Part shown: positions 26,087-35,125 of the stretch, piece by piece
Layout: every line of letters starts with the position of its first letter
How positions within the stretch are numbered: position 1 is the first letter of the stretch
Assembly (NCBI RefSeq): GCF_022664465.1
Contig: NZ_JAKREV010000004.1
Coordinates: 1 to 64,000 of the forward strand
Direction: 5' to 3'
Length of the DNA stretch: 64,000 nucleotides
Origin: Sphingomonas hankookensis
Lineage (GTDB): Bacteria > Pseudomonadota > Alphaproteobacteria > Sphingomonadales > Sphingomonadaceae
Notes under the pieces: generated by a model
What the model saw: the letters and a program-made list of their open reading frames with translations, nothing else
What the model was told of the DNA's origin: nothing
The model's database searches: none
Program-made: the position numbers and the translations under genes

Positions 26087-26926
26087 CTATTCGAACTCCA
26101 CCGCGATGTTGTCGATCAGGCGGGTCGTGCCGAGCTTTGCAGCGGCGAGGAGGCGGGCCGGCTGGCCGCGTACCGGGTCGGCCAGCGTCTCGGCGTCGAC
26201 CAGCGTGACGTAATCGGGATCGAAGCCCGCACGGGTCAGCGTCGCGATGGCGGCGGACAGGGCGGTCGCCACGTCGTCGCCGCGCTCGATCGTGCGCTTC
26301 GCCTCGCCCATCGCGCGCGGCAGGGTGACGGCGCGGGCGCGTTCGCCCTCGTCGAGATAGATGTTGCGCGACGACAGGGCGAGGCCGTCGTCCTCGCGCT
26401 GGGTCGGCACGCCGACGATCTCCACGGGCAGGTTCAGGTCGGTGGTCAGGCGGCGGATGACGGCGAGTTGCTGGAAATCCTTTTCGCCGAACAGCGCGAC
26501 GGCCGGTCGGATCTGTCCGAACAGCTTGGTCACGACCGTGGCGACTCCGTCGAAATGGCCGGGGCGGTGCGCGCCGTCGAGGACGTCGCTGACGCCTGCG
26601 ACGCTGATATTGGTGGCGAAGCCCGCCGGGTACATTTCCTCGGCATCGGGTGCCCACAGGATGTCGACGCCGGCGTCGGACAGCATCTGCGCATCGGTCG
26701 CCTCGCGCCGGGGATAGCGGGCGAGGTCCTCGTTCGGGCCGAACTGTTTCGGGTTCACGAAGATCGAGACGACGACGCGAGGAGCATGGCGGCGCCCGGC
26801 GTCGACCAGCGCCATGTGCCCGGCATGGAGCGCACCCATGGTCGGAACCAGCGCCACGGCCTCGCCCGCTTCGGCATAAGCCGCGAGCGCTTCCTGCAGC
26901 GCTTCCAGTCGACGGATAATTTGCAC
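26087..26926 (-). CDS. panC: Pantothenate synthetase (pantoate-beta-alanine ligase)
   Basis: This 279-residue cytosolic enzyme joins pantoate and beta-alanine with ATP to make pantothenate for coenzyme A. Motifs seen are VPTMGALHAGHMALV (ATP-binding HxGH), VSIFVNPKQFGPNEDL, GAHRPGHFDGVATVVTKLF, GEKDFQQLAVIRR and LALSSRNIYLD. The length is standard. It is monocistronic and lies opposite to mipZ. panB is not in the window. Confidence 0.97.
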   Translation of the reverse strand: MQIIRRLEALQEALAAYAEAGEAVALVPTMGALHAGHMALVDAGRRHAPRVVVSIFVNPKQFGPNEDLARYPRREATDAQMLSDAGVDILWAPDAEEMYPAGFATNISVAGVSDVLDGAHRPGHFDGVATVVTKLFGQIRPAVALFGEKDFQQLAVIRRLTTDLNLPVEIVGVPTQREDDGLALSSRNIYLDEGERARAVTLPRAMGEAKRTIERGDDVATALSAAIATLTRAGFDPDYVTLVDAETLADPVRGQPARLLAAAKLGTTRLIDNIAVEFE

Positions 26927-27010
26927 GGCCGATGGCCCTTCGATATGGACGGGGGAGGCGGCTTCTATGGGGCAAGCCGCTACGGATCAACAAGCTTGGG
27001 TTAGTGCGCT

Positions 27011-27808
27011 TTGGACGAAGCTTCGGATCGGTTGCACGTTATCGTGTTCGCCAATGAAAAGGGCGGCACCGGCAAGTCGACGACGGCAGTCCATGTCGCC
27101 ATCGCGCTGGCCGCAAAGGGCGCGCGCGTCGCGTGTTTCGACCTCGACCATCGCCAGCGGACGCTGGGCCGCTATCTCGACAATCGGGCCGAGACGATCA
27201 AGCGGACCGGGCGCGACCTGCCGATGCCGATCTATGAAACGCATGACGGCGAAAGCATGGCGTGGTTCAACGACTGTCTCGGCCGGCTGGGCGAGCAGGC
27301 GGAATATATGGTCATCGATACGCCGGGGCGCGACGACCGCTTCGCGCGGATCGCGGTGACCAACGCCGACACGCTGGTCACGCCGATGAACGACAGCTTC
27401 GTCGATTTCGACCTGATCGGACAGGTCGATCCCGACACGTTCAAGGTGACCCGGCCGTCCTTCTATTCCGAGCTGATCTGGGAAACGCGCAAGCATCGCG
27501 CGAAGATCGACGGGTCGACGATCGACTGGGTCGTGCTGCGCAACCGGTTGCAGCATATCGAGGCGCGCAACATGCGCCGCGTGTCGGAGGCGATCAACCA
27601 GCTGTCGAAGCGGGTCGGGTTCCGCGTGACGCCGGGCCTGTCGGAGCGCGTGATCTATCGCGAGCTGTTTCCGTCGGGGCTGACGATGCTCGATCGCAAC
27701 GATCTGGGCGAAATGGGTCTGGCGCATGTCGCCGCGCGGCAGGAACTGCGCGAGATGATGGGCGGGTTGCAGCTGCCCGAACCGGCCGGCTCGCGCGCCA
27801 TCGCCTGA
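27011..27808 (+). CDS. mipZ: Division-plane positioning ATPase MipZ
   Basis: This 265-residue ParA-family ATPase has the deviant Walker A NEKGGTGKST, DLDHRQRTLGRYLDNR, VIDTPGRDD and VTPMNDSFVDFDLIGQVDP. It ends with VIYRELFPSGLTMLD and HVAARQELREMM, the pattern of Caulobacter MipZ. MipZ forms a bipolar gradient with ParB and blocks FtsZ assembly away from midcell. The start codon is a TTG at 27011 (another TTG at 27032 is possible). A J-domain gene begins 4 bases after its stop. Confidence 0.93.
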   Translation: MDEASDRLHVIVFANEKGGTGKSTTAVHVAIALAAKGARVACFDLDHRQRTLGRYLDNRAETIKRTGRDLPMPIYETHDGESMAWFNDCLGRLGEQAEYMVIDTPGRDDRFARIAVTNADTLVTPMNDSFVDFDLIGQVDPDTFKVTRPSFYSELIWETRKHRAKIDGSTIDWVVLRNRLQHIEARNMRRVSEAINQLSKRVGFRVTPGLSERVIYRELFPSGLTMLDRNDLGEMGLAHVAARQELREMMGGLQLPEPAGSRAIA

Positions 27809-27812
27809 ACCG

Positions 27813-28067
27813 ATGGTCAAGCTGATCCTGATCGTCGCGATCGTGCTGGCCTTCTGGCTGTGGCTGCGTGCCAAGCCGAAAAAGGTCGGCGACGAGGTGG
27901 AGGCGCGGGCGATCCTGGGGGTCGGGCGCGATGCGAAACCGGGCGAGATTCGCGCGGCGCACAAGCGGCTGATGCAGGCGGTGCACCCCGACCGGGGCGG
28001 GTCGGCGGATCTGGCGCGGCGGATCAATGCGGCCAGGGATGTGCTGCTGGGGCGGTTGCGGCATTGA
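27813..28067 (+). CDS. Membrane-anchored J-domain protein
   Basis: This 84-residue protein has one N-terminal membrane helix (LILIVAIVLAFWLWL). A short J-domain follows from about residue 30, with the HPD motif in AVHPDRGGSADLARRINAARDVL. It should stimulate a DnaK-type chaperone at the membrane, as Pam18-like or DjlA-like proteins do. It sits 4 bases after mipZ and is probably co-translated. Confidence 0.85.
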   Translation: MVKLILIVAIVLAFWLWLRAKPKKVGDEVEARAILGVGRDAKPGEIRAAHKRLMQAVHPDRGGSADLARRINAARDVLLGRLRH

Positions 28068-28080
28068 GGGGGTAGAAGGT

Positions 28081-28247
28081 TGTTTTCACGCGAAGGCGCT
28101 AAGACGCGAAGGGTGTTGCGCTTGTGGCGATCCTTTCGCGATCGGAAGACCGCATCGCTCGCTGCAGCCATCGATAGAGGCCGCTGGCGCGGGTGACGTT
28201 GCGCGGGACGCAACTCCTCCGCGTCTTCGCGCCTTCGCGTGAAAACG
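28081..28247. repeat. Long inverted repeat, TTCACGCGAAGGCGC type
   Basis: Left arm TTTTCACGCGAAGGCGCTAAG (28083-) and right arm ending CTTCGCGTGAAAACG (28247) are complementary over about 30 bases with 2-3 mismatches. They belong to the same family as 25886-26031. The inner sequence differs between the two copies. Confidence 0.8.
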
Positions 28248-28332
28248 TCCTTTCTTCTTCCAAAAAGACGCCTCTACTCAGCCGGACCGCTTGCGCCTAA
28301 AGTCGCCGGCCCAAAGCCGGCAGGATCGATCT

Positions 28333-29700
28333 ATGTCCCATGAGTTCCACCCGAGTTCGCTGCGCGAATACGACATTCGTGGCATCGTCGGGCGGACGCT
28401 GGGCGTCGAGGATGCGACCGCGATCGGGCGGTGTTTCGCGACGTTGCTGCGGCGGGCCGGCGGGACGCGTGTCGTGGTCGCGCGCGACGGGCGGGTATCG
28501 TCGCCCGAGATGGAGGCGGCGTTGGTGAAGGGACTGACGGCGAGCGGGGTGGACGTCGTCCGCATCGGCCTCGCGCCCACGCCGATGCTATATTATGCCG
28601 AGGCGATGCTGGAGGTCGATGGCGGCATACAGATAACCGGCAGCCATAATCCCGCCGATTACAACGGCTTCAAGATGGTGATGCAGCATCGGCCGTTCTT
28701 CGGGGACGATATCGCGCGGCTGGGGAAGATGGCGGCGGCGGGCGAATGGGACGACGGGGAAGGCTCCGTTTCGGACCATGATTTCACCGACGCCTATGTC
28801 GGGCGGCTGGTCGCCGGCTATGCCGGGGGCAGCTATCGCATCGGCTGGGACACCGGCAACGGCGCCGCCGGGCCGGTCATCGAGGCGCTGGTCCGGCATC
28901 TGCCCGGCGAGCATCATTTGTTGTACACCGATGTCGACGGCCATTTTCCCAATCACCATCCCGATCCTACCGAAGAACAGAATTTGGCCGATCTACAACG
29001 GCTTGTCGCCGAAAAGCAGCTCGACTTCGGACTGGCCTTCGACGGGGACGGCGACCGGATCGGCGCGGTCGACGGGCGAGGGCGGGTGCTGTGGGGCGAC
29101 CAGCTGCTCGCGATCCTCGCCGAACCGGCGTTGAGAGAGACGCCGGGGGCCACGATCATCGCCGACGTGAAGGCCAGCCAGGCGCTGTTCGACCGGATCG
29201 CCGAGCTGGGCGGCGTGCCGCTGATGTGGAAGACCGGGCACAGTCCGATGAAGACGAAGCTGCGCGAAACTGGCGCGCCGTTGGCGGCGGAAATGTCCGG
29301 GCATATCTTTTTCGGGGGCGACGATCACGGGTTCGACGATGCGCCCTACGGTGCGGTGCGGCTGATCCGTGCGATCCATTTGAGCGGGCGGTCGCTGACC
29401 GAGTTGCGCGATGCGATGCCCGAAATGGTGAACACGCCCGAGCTGCGGTTCAAGGTGGGCGAGGAGCGCAAGTTCGCGGTGGTCGAGGAAGTGCTGGCGC
29501 GGCTGCAGGCGGCGAGGGCGGAGGTCGACACGACCGATGGCGCGCGGGTGACGACGGCGGATGGCTGGTGGCTGCTACGCGCGTCGAACACGCAGGACGT
29601 GCTGACCGCGCGGGCCGAGGCGCGCGATGAAGCGGGGCTGGCGCGGTTGCTGGCGGAGGTCGATGCGCAGCTGGCGGCGTCGGGGGTGGTGCGGGGGTAG
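28333..29700 (+). CDS. Phosphomannomutase / phosphoglucomutase
   Basis: This 455-residue alpha-D-phosphohexomutase has the phosphoserine loop TGSHNP (S104) and the metal loop DGDGDR (about residues 237-242). The sugar-ring loop GEMSGH appears as AEMSGHIFF, and the phosphate-binding loop RASNTQDVLT lies near the end. It interconverts the 1- and 6-phosphates of mannose and glucose. In sphingomonads the PgmG-type enzyme feeds exopolysaccharide and LPS precursors, and this gene is of that type. ATG 28333 gives the usual N-terminus; the upstream extension is not conserved. Confidence 0.94.
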   Translation: MSHEFHPSSLREYDIRGIVGRTLGVEDATAIGRCFATLLRRAGGTRVVVARDGRVSSPEMEAALVKGLTASGVDVVRIGLAPTPMLYYAEAMLEVDGGIQITGSHNPADYNGFKMVMQHRPFFGDDIARLGKMAAAGEWDDGEGSVSDHDFTDAYVGRLVAGYAGGSYRIGWDTGNGAAGPVIEALVRHLPGEHHLLYTDVDGHFPNHHPDPTEEQNLADLQRLVAEKQLDFGLAFDGDGDRIGAVDGRGRVLWGDQLLAILAEPALRETPGATIIADVKASQALFDRIAELGGVPLMWKTGHSPMKTKLRETGAPLAAEMSGHIFFGGDDHGFDDAPYGAVRLIRAIHLSGRSLTELRDAMPEMVNTPELRFKVGEERKFAVVEEVLARLQAARAEVDTTDGARVTTADGWWLLRASNTQDVLTARAEARDEAGLARLLAEVDAQLAASGVVRG

Positions 29701-29712
29701 GGCGTTCGCACT

Positions 29713-29808
29713 CACCCTCACCCTTCCGCGGCTGCGCCGCTCCCTCCCTCTCCCAGCGGGAGAGGGAAGGGGCCCGCCCGGCGCAGCCGGGTGGGAAGGG
29801 TGAGGGTG
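29713..29808. repeat. Type E inverted repeat
   Basis: CACCCTCACCCTTCC at the left and GGAAGGGTGAGGGTG at the right enclose two further hairpins (GCGGCTGCGCCGC and CTCTCCC...GGGAGAG). The same element reappears at 63853. Confidence 0.8.
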
Positions 29809-29859
29809 CTTCGTCCCGCCGGGGTGGCTTTTCCGCCCGCGACACGCCATCTGACCCTT

Positions 29860-30615
29860 ATGGCCCAAGCGCAGATCATCCGTGTCGTCGACCTCGAAAC
29901 CACGGGGCAGGCCCCGCCGGTGCATGGCGTATGCGAGGTGGGCTGGCAGGACGTTGCGCTGGGCGACGATGGGCGCTGGGAATTGTCGGGCGAGGGTGGC
30001 GCCTATTTCGTCAATCCCGGCCGCCCCATCCCGGCGGTGACGCAGGCGGTGCACCATATCCTCGACGAACAGGTCGCCGACGCGCCGTGGTGGCAGGATA
30101 TCGCGCGGCGGGTGCTCGATCCCTACCCCAAGCGGCTAGCGCTGGCGGCGCATCGCGCGGATTTCGAACAGAAATTCTGTACTGCGCAGCTTACCCACGG
30201 CGCCGAGTGGATCTGTACGTGGAAATGCGCGCTGCGGCTGTGGCCCGACAGTCCGGGGTTTTCGAACCAGATGCTGCGCTATTGGCGCAAGCCGTACGGG
30301 ATCGAGCATGAGCGCGGGCTGCCGGCGCACCGCGCGTTTCCCGATGCCTATGTGACCGCGTTCCACCTGCGCGACATGCTGAACGAGGCGTCGGTCGCGC
30401 AACTGCTCGAATGGTCGCGCCAGCCCGGGCTGTTGCCGCGCGTGCGCTACGGCCCCGATCGCGGGCGGGCGTGGACCGAGATCGACGACGATTCACTCGA
30501 CGGCTTCCTGACCGATCGCGACGAGGATGTCCGCTTCACCGCCGAAACCGAACTGGCGCGGCGGCAGGGCGGGGGCGAGGTGAAGCGGACCCGCAACGAC
30601 TGGCTGCTGCTGTGA
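29860..30615 (+). CDS. DnaQ-like 3'-5' exonuclease family protein
   Basis: This 251-residue protein has the DEDDh exonuclease opening VVDLETTG (metal-binding D and E). LAAHRADFEQKF supplies the second aspartate block and GLPAHRAFPDAYVTAFHL the last H and D. It is related to the exonuclease domain of PolC and PolIII epsilon. The C-terminal extension from about residue 190 is not part of the nuclease. The ATG at 29860 is chosen because the upstream frame crosses a repeat. It is coupled to the next gene by a GTGA overlap. Confidence 0.85.
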   Translation: MAQAQIIRVVDLETTGQAPPVHGVCEVGWQDVALGDDGRWELSGEGGAYFVNPGRPIPAVTQAVHHILDEQVADAPWWQDIARRVLDPYPKRLALAAHRADFEQKFCTAQLTHGAEWICTWKCALRLWPDSPGFSNQMLRYWRKPYGIEHERGLPAHRAFPDAYVTAFHLRDMLNEASVAQLLEWSRQPGLLPRVRYGPDRGRAWTEIDDDSLDGFLTDRDEDVRFTAETELARRQGGGEVKRTRNDWLLL

Positions 30616-31007
30616 CGCGGACGCCGATGCAGGTGGTGCGGGTGCATTGCCCGGTGTCGGGAAACGTGCTGGCGCGATTGCAGGCGGGCGAGGCGGCGGC
30701 GCTGGCCGACGATCCGGTGTTGGCGGCGGTGGTCGACGTGATCCGGGGCAGCGAGGTGCTCGGCGCGGTCGGGCCGTATCGCGGGGTGTTCGAACTGGGG
30801 TTCGGGCTGGAGAGCTTCGTGCCCGGCACGGACGCGGTGCCGGCGACGGGGCGTGCCGGTGCGGCGGAGGTCGTGGCGACGGTGGTTGTGAAGAGCTATG
30901 CCGCCGCGGGGGCGGATATCGGCGCGGAACTGGCGGCGATCGTGGCGGTGCATCCGTGGGAGGTGCCGGTGGCCGAGGTCGGAGTGGTGGAGATGGTGGG
31001 GCGGTAG
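30612..31007 (+). CDS. Conserved hypothetical protein, dimeric alpha-beta barrel type
   Basis: This 131-residue protein starts at a GTG that overlaps the exonuclease stop by four bases. ATG 30627 is the alternative. The C-terminal pattern (VVATVVVKSYAAAGADIGAELAAIVAVHPWEVPVAEV) resembles the CutA-like insertion of NIF3/YqfO proteins, which carry VHPYEEP at the same place. No enzyme motif is visible. Its job may be tied to the exonuclease through co-expression, but that is inference. Confidence 0.65.
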   Translation: MTRTPMQVVRVHCPVSGNVLARLQAGEAAALADDPVLAAVVDVIRGSEVLGAVGPYRGVFELGFGLESFVPGTDAVPATGRAGAAEVVATVVVKSYAAAGADIGAELAAIVAVHPWEVPVAEVGVVEMVGR

Positions 31008-31062
31008 GGCCTCTGCCTACGTCCGTCTTTTTCCTGCCCTATCCGTTTGCTTCGAGCGTAGG

Positions 31063-31144
31063 TTCGAGCTTGTCGAGAACCGAAGTCGAGAAGGGGGTGC
31101 CCCAAGCTATCCGTTCTCGACGGACGCTTCTCGACAAGCTCGAA
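31063..31144. repeat. Inverted repeat TTCGAGCTTGTCGAGAA
   Basis: Perfect 17-bp arms, TTCGAGCTTGTCGAGAA (31063-31079) and TTCTCGACAAGCTCGAA (31128-31144), lie between convergent genes. Together they could serve as a terminator or as a mobile repeat. Confidence 0.8.
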
Positions 31145-31189
31145 GCTGCTCGAACCGAACGGTGTCGTGCTGAGTGGGGGGTAGGTAGC

Positions 31190-31672
31190 TTACCCCATCC
31201 GCCCGCCGAGCAGCGATCTCGCTCCTTCCAGTGCCACCCCGAACACCAGATGCGCCGTCGCGCCATAGGCGTGGGTGGCGGCGTCGGTGTCCCATGGCGC
31301 GCTGCCCAAACCGACCGCGGGGACGGTCGCTTCGTCGAGCAGCAGTGAGGTCGCGACGCCGTACACGCTGCCGAAGCCGGCCGCGGCGCCGGGGCGGTAT
31401 TCGGTGAGGACGCCGTACAGCCCGCCCAGCGCCGCGCCAGTGAGATAGTGGACCGCCTGTCCCGCGGGCGCGCGATAGGCGTCGGGCACCTGCTGGCCGG
31501 TGGTGGCGATGGCGACTTTGTCGGCGGCTTTCACCGTGGCGGGGTCGTCGTCGCTCTGGTCCTGTCCGAACGGCTTGGCGGCGATCGACTGGAACGCGGC
31601 CATCGCGGCGGAGGCGATCACGCCGGCGGCGATGCCGGCGAACAGGCCGAGGACGGGGCGGGGGTGTGACAT
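31190..31672 (-). CDS. YagU-like membrane protein (DUF1440-type)
   Basis: This 160-residue membrane protein has hydrophobic helices at the N-terminus (GLFAGIAAGVIASAAMAAFQ), the middle (YLTGAALGGLYGVLTEY, GFGSVYGVATSLLL) and the C-terminus (HAYGATAHLVFGVALEGAR). The pattern fits the YagU family, linked to acid resistance in E. coli, but the function is not established here. It is monocistronic with GC-rich repeats upstream. Confidence 0.7.
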   Translation of the reverse strand: MSHPRPVLGLFAGIAAGVIASAAMAAFQSIAAKPFGQDQSDDDPATVKAADKVAIATTGQQVPDAYRAPAGQAVHYLTGAALGGLYGVLTEYRPGAAAGFGSVYGVATSLLLDEATVPAVGLGSAPWDTDAATHAYGATAHLVFGVALEGARSLLGGRMG

Positions 31673-32049
31673 GAGCGGTGCTCCGGCAGGGGAACAAGGG
31701 TAACGGTCGGGGTGGCTGGGGTTTCCGTCGTAGGCCGGCTCGGTGCGGTTTGCACGTGCGGGCGCTGCTGCACCGCGTATCCCCGCGGAGGCGGCGGGTC
31801 AGACGGGCCGAACGTGCGCGGGGTGCGCTATGAACCCGTATCCCCGCGAAGGCGGGGATACGGAGCCACGAACGGTGGCGCTGCTTGGCTCTGGACCCCC
31901 GCCTGCGCGGGGGTACGGTTAGCGAGGCGTCCCTCCACTGCAACGAGCGTCACCCCAGCGCAGGCTGGGGTCTCTTGCGGTGAACACACCGCGCCATCAA
32001 CGGGAGACCCCAGCCTGCGCTGGGGTGACGATGTTGGAGATCGGGCTGA
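31673..32049. repeat. Cluster of type A and type B repeats
   Basis: This gene-free stretch holds a half unit (31776-31798), a full type A pair (31837-31918) and a type B pair (31948-32030). Type B arms read CACCCCAGCGCAGGCTGGGGTCTC and face each other. Nothing else is seen. Confidence 0.8.
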
Positions 32050-32688
32050 TTACTTCTCCAGCGCGTTCCACGCCGCGACGAACGCCCGTGCGCGTTCGCC
32101 GACGGTTTCCGCGTCCATCCCCGGCACGTACAGCGCCGAGCCGAGGCCGTAGCCGGCCGCCCCGGCCTGATGCCAGTCGGCGAGCACCGACGGCACGATC
32201 CCGCCGACCGGCAGCATCCGCACGTCGCGCGGCAGGACGGCGCGCATCGCCTTCATGACCGCCGGGCTGGCGGCCTCGGCGGGGAAGAGCTTCAGCGCGG
32301 CGGCACCCGCTTCCAACGCGGCGAAGGCTTCGGTGGGGGTGGCGATGCCGGGCATGGCGACCAGCCCGCGTTCTGCCGCCGCCGAGATCACCGCCGGGTT
32401 GGCGTTGGGCGAAATGATGAGCGTGCCGCCCGCCGCCTCGACCCGTTCGACCTGCTCGACGCCCAGCACCGTGCCGGCACCGACCGCGGCATAGCCGGCC
32501 AGCTTCTCCGACAGGCGGGTGATGCTTTCATAGGGATCGGGCGAGTTGAGCGGGACCTCGACGATGGTGAAGCCGGCGTCGAGCAGCGCGTCGCCGATCG
32601 CCTCCACCTCATGCGGCTGGACGCCGCGCAGGATCGCGACCAGCGGGCAGCGGGCGAAGGCGGCGTCGAAGGTGGCGATGTGGCTCAT
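32050..32688 (-). CDS. dgoA: 2-dehydro-3-deoxy-6-phosphogalactonate aldolase
   Basis: This 212-residue class I aldolase splits 2-keto-3-deoxy-6-phosphogalactonate into pyruvate and glyceraldehyde 3-phosphate. The motifs are LVAILRG, EVPLNSPDP (the DgoA version rather than the Eda form), VGAGTVL and the Schiff-base lysine K133 in ALKLFPAE. ATG 32688 overlaps the kinase stop by four bases. It is the last gene of the transporter-kinase-aldolase operon for galactonate breakdown. Confidence 0.92.
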   Translation of the reverse strand: MSHIATFDAAFARCPLVAILRGVQPHEVEAIGDALLDAGFTIVEVPLNSPDPYESITRLSEKLAGYAAVGAGTVLGVEQVERVEAAGGTLIISPNANPAVISAAAERGLVAMPGIATPTEAFAALEAGAAALKLFPAEAASPAVMKAMRAVLPRDVRMLPVGGIVPSVLADWHQAGAAGYGLGSALYVPGMDAETVGERARAFVAAWNALEK

Positions 32689-33548
32689 GCGGACAACTTT
32701 CGAATCTGGGTGATACCGGCGATAAAGGCAGCCTCGCACCCGCTGACAAGGGCGCGGCCGCCCAGCGTTTCGATCGCGGTGGCATAGAGGGTGGCGAGAT
32801 CGCCGTCGGCGACGAGGTGGACGTCGCGCCCGCCATCGATCCGCGCGGCGACGTCGCTGCCGATCAGCAGGCCGCTGGCATAGGAGGCGGCATGGGCATC
32901 GTCGCGCAGACCCAGCACATGCGACGCGCGGATGCCGAACAGACTGGCGGCGAGATCGCGCTTGGCCCCTTCCCGGACGCCGTCGCGAAACGCGTCGTCG
33001 GTGGTCACGGGGGCGGCGAGCTGGGGCGCGAGGACGCCGTTCGCGCGCAGCAGGGCAAAGAGTTCGCCGGTCATCGCGGTGGTGAAGGCGGCGATGCGGT
33101 TGCCCCGCAGCTCGACCCATTTGCAGTGGGTGCCGGGCTGGCAGAGCAGCGCGTCGGCGGGGACCTGTCCGGCGAGCGCGGCGCCGAGCAGCTGCACCTC
33201 CTCGCCGCGCATCACGTCGCCGCGCGGGCCATCGGTGAACGACAGGCCGGGTACGATCGCAGTACGGTCGTCGATCCATGTCAGCTTGGCGGCGATGGCG
33301 TCGAGCCCCGCCGGGACCGCGACATAGGGGGCGACGCGCCAGCCGATCGTCGATCCGACCATGCCCGCCATCAGCACGGGCAGGTCGCCCAGTTCCGCCC
33401 GGATCGCCGCCAGTTCGGCCGGATAGGCATCGGCGGGGGTGGTCGACACCCCCTGTGCCGAGCGCAGCGTCGCAGCGATGCGCCCGTCCTCGACACGGTA
33501 GGCGCGGCGGTTGGTCGTGCCCCAGTCGAGGGCGAGGAACGGGCTCAC
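32685..33548 (-). CDS. dgoK: 2-dehydro-3-deoxygalactonokinase
   Basis: This 287-residue kinase of the ASKHA fold phosphorylates 2-keto-3-deoxygalactonate with ATP. The N-terminus FLALDWGTTNRRAYRV binds phosphate. LMAGMVGSTIGW and LLCQPGTHCKWVEL are typical of DgoK. It starts with GTG 33548 overlapping the transporter stop by four bases and ends four bases into dgoA, so the three genes are tightly coupled. Confidence 0.93.
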   Translation of the reverse strand: MSPFLALDWGTTNRRAYRVEDGRIAATLRSAQGVSTTPADAYPAELAAIRAELGDLPVLMAGMVGSTIGWRVAPYVAVPAGLDAIAAKLTWIDDRTAIVPGLSFTDGPRGDVMRGEEVQLLGAALAGQVPADALLCQPGTHCKWVELRGNRIAAFTTAMTGELFALLRANGVLAPQLAAPVTTDDAFRDGVREGAKRDLAASLFGIRASHVLGLRDDAHAASYASGLLIGSDVAARIDGGRDVHLVADGDLATLYATAIETLGGRALVSGCEAAFIAGITQIRKLSA

Positions 33549-35125
33549 CACCACGTCGCGTAGAGCGCGATCAGGATCAGGACCACGCCGACCCCGGCGA
33601 TGTTGAACCCGGTCGAGGTGCCGAAGCGCACGCCGTCCATCGTGATCCGGTTGGCATCGCCGCGCCCCTTCATCGCCAGCGACAGGACGACCGCGAGGCC
33701 GAGGCTGAGCAGGAATACGATCCCCATCCGGTCCATGAACGGAATGCCCGGCGCGACCGTGCGGAACAGCCACGACAGCAGGACCGACGCGACCGCCGCG
33801 CCGATCGCACCGGCTTCGGTCGCGCGTTTCCAGAACAGGCCGAGCAGGAAGATGACGGTGATGCCCGGCGTGAAAAAGCCCGAGAACTCCTGAATGAACT
33901 GGAACGCCTGATCCGCGCCGCCCAGCAGCGGGCGGGCGGCGACGATCGCGATCAGGATCGCGACGGTGGCGGCAATGCGGCCGATGCGAACCAGCTTGCG
34001 CTCCATCGCCGCGTCCATCGCCCCGCTCTGGCTGGTGCGCTTGGCATAGAGGTCGAGGGTGAAGATCGTCGCGATCGAATTGATCTTTGACGCGGTCGAC
34101 GCGATGATCGCGGCGATCAGCGCAGCGAAGACGAGGCCGAGCAGCCCCGAGGGCAGCAGCCGCATCATCGTCGGATAGGCTTCGTCGGGCTTGGCGAGGT
34201 CGGGCGCGAGGACCACGGCGGCGATGCCCGGCACCACGATCACCAGCGGCATCAGCAGCTTCAGATAGGCGGCGAAGACGATGCCCTTCTGCGCCTCGGG
34301 CAGCGACTTGGCGGCGAGCGCGCGCTGGATGATATACTGGTTGAACCCCCAATAGCTGAGGTTGGCGATCCACATGCCGCCGATCAGCACCGACAGGCCG
34401 GGCAGGTCCTTGTAGAAGGGATTGTCCGCCGACAGAATCATGTCGAACTTTTCGGGCGCGCGGCGGGTCAGTTCGGCGAAGCCGCCCAGCACCCCGGCAT
34501 CGCCACCGATCTGCGACAGCGTCAGGTAGGAGATGGTGAGACCGCCGAAGACCAGCAACGTGACCTGCACGATGTCGGTCAGCGCCACCGCCTTCAGCCC
34601 GCCGCGCAGCTGGTAGAGCAGCGCGAACAGGCCGAGGCCGACCAGCGCCACCGTCTGATCGACGCCCGCAACCTGCGTCACCGCGATCGAGCCGAGCCAG
34701 ATGATGCTGGTCAGGTTCACGAAGACGTACAGCGCCAGCCAGAACACCGCCATCAGCGTGCGGATCGACGGGCCGTACCGCTGTTCGAGGAACTGCGGCA
34801 TCGTGTAGATTTCGTTGCGCAGGAAGATCGGCAGGAAGAACTTGCCGACGATCAGCAGCGTCAGCGCCGCCATCCATTCGTACGATGCGATGGCGAGGCC
34901 GATGGCATAGCCCGATCCGGCCATGCCGACGATCTGTTCGGCCGAGATGTTGGCCGCGATCAGCGACGCGCCGATCGCCCACCACGGCAGCGACTTGGAG
35001 GCGAGGAAATAATCGGAAGAGTCCTTTTGATGGCCTCCCTTGTCGCGGCTCACCCACTGCGCGAGGCCGAAAATGCCGATCGCGTAGACGATCACTACGA
35101 CCAGATCGATCGTCGACAGACCCAT
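33545..35125 (-). CDS. Sodium:solute symporter (SSS family), sugar or sugar-acid type
   Basis: This 526-residue inner-membrane symporter has about 13-14 helices. It shows SSS features seen in the vSGLT/galactose group: IGASLIAANISAEQIVGMAGSGYAIG, EIYTMPQFLEQRYG, ALTDIVQV and SYWGFNQYIIQRALAAKS. The sodium site in ASTASKINSIATIFTLDLY is also typical. It leads the dgo operon, so galactose, galactonate or a related sugar acid is the likely cargo. A good ribosome site GGGGAGGAAT precedes ATG 35125. Confidence 0.92.
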   Translation of the reverse strand: MGLSTIDLVVVIVYAIGIFGLAQWVSRDKGGHQKDSSDYFLASKSLPWWAIGASLIAANISAEQIVGMAGSGYAIGLAIASYEWMAALTLLIVGKFFLPIFLRNEIYTMPQFLEQRYGPSIRTLMAVFWLALYVFVNLTSIIWLGSIAVTQVAGVDQTVALVGLGLFALLYQLRGGLKAVALTDIVQVTLLVFGGLTISYLTLSQIGGDAGVLGGFAELTRRAPEKFDMILSADNPFYKDLPGLSVLIGGMWIANLSYWGFNQYIIQRALAAKSLPEAQKGIVFAAYLKLLMPLVIVVPGIAAVVLAPDLAKPDEAYPTMMRLLPSGLLGLVFAALIAAIIASTASKINSIATIFTLDLYAKRTSQSGAMDAAMERKLVRIGRIAATVAILIAIVAARPLLGGADQAFQFIQEFSGFFTPGITVIFLLGLFWKRATEAGAIGAAVASVLLSWLFRTVAPGIPFMDRMGIVFLLSLGLAVVLSLAMKGRGDANRITMDGVRFGTSTGFNIAGVGVVLILIALYATWW

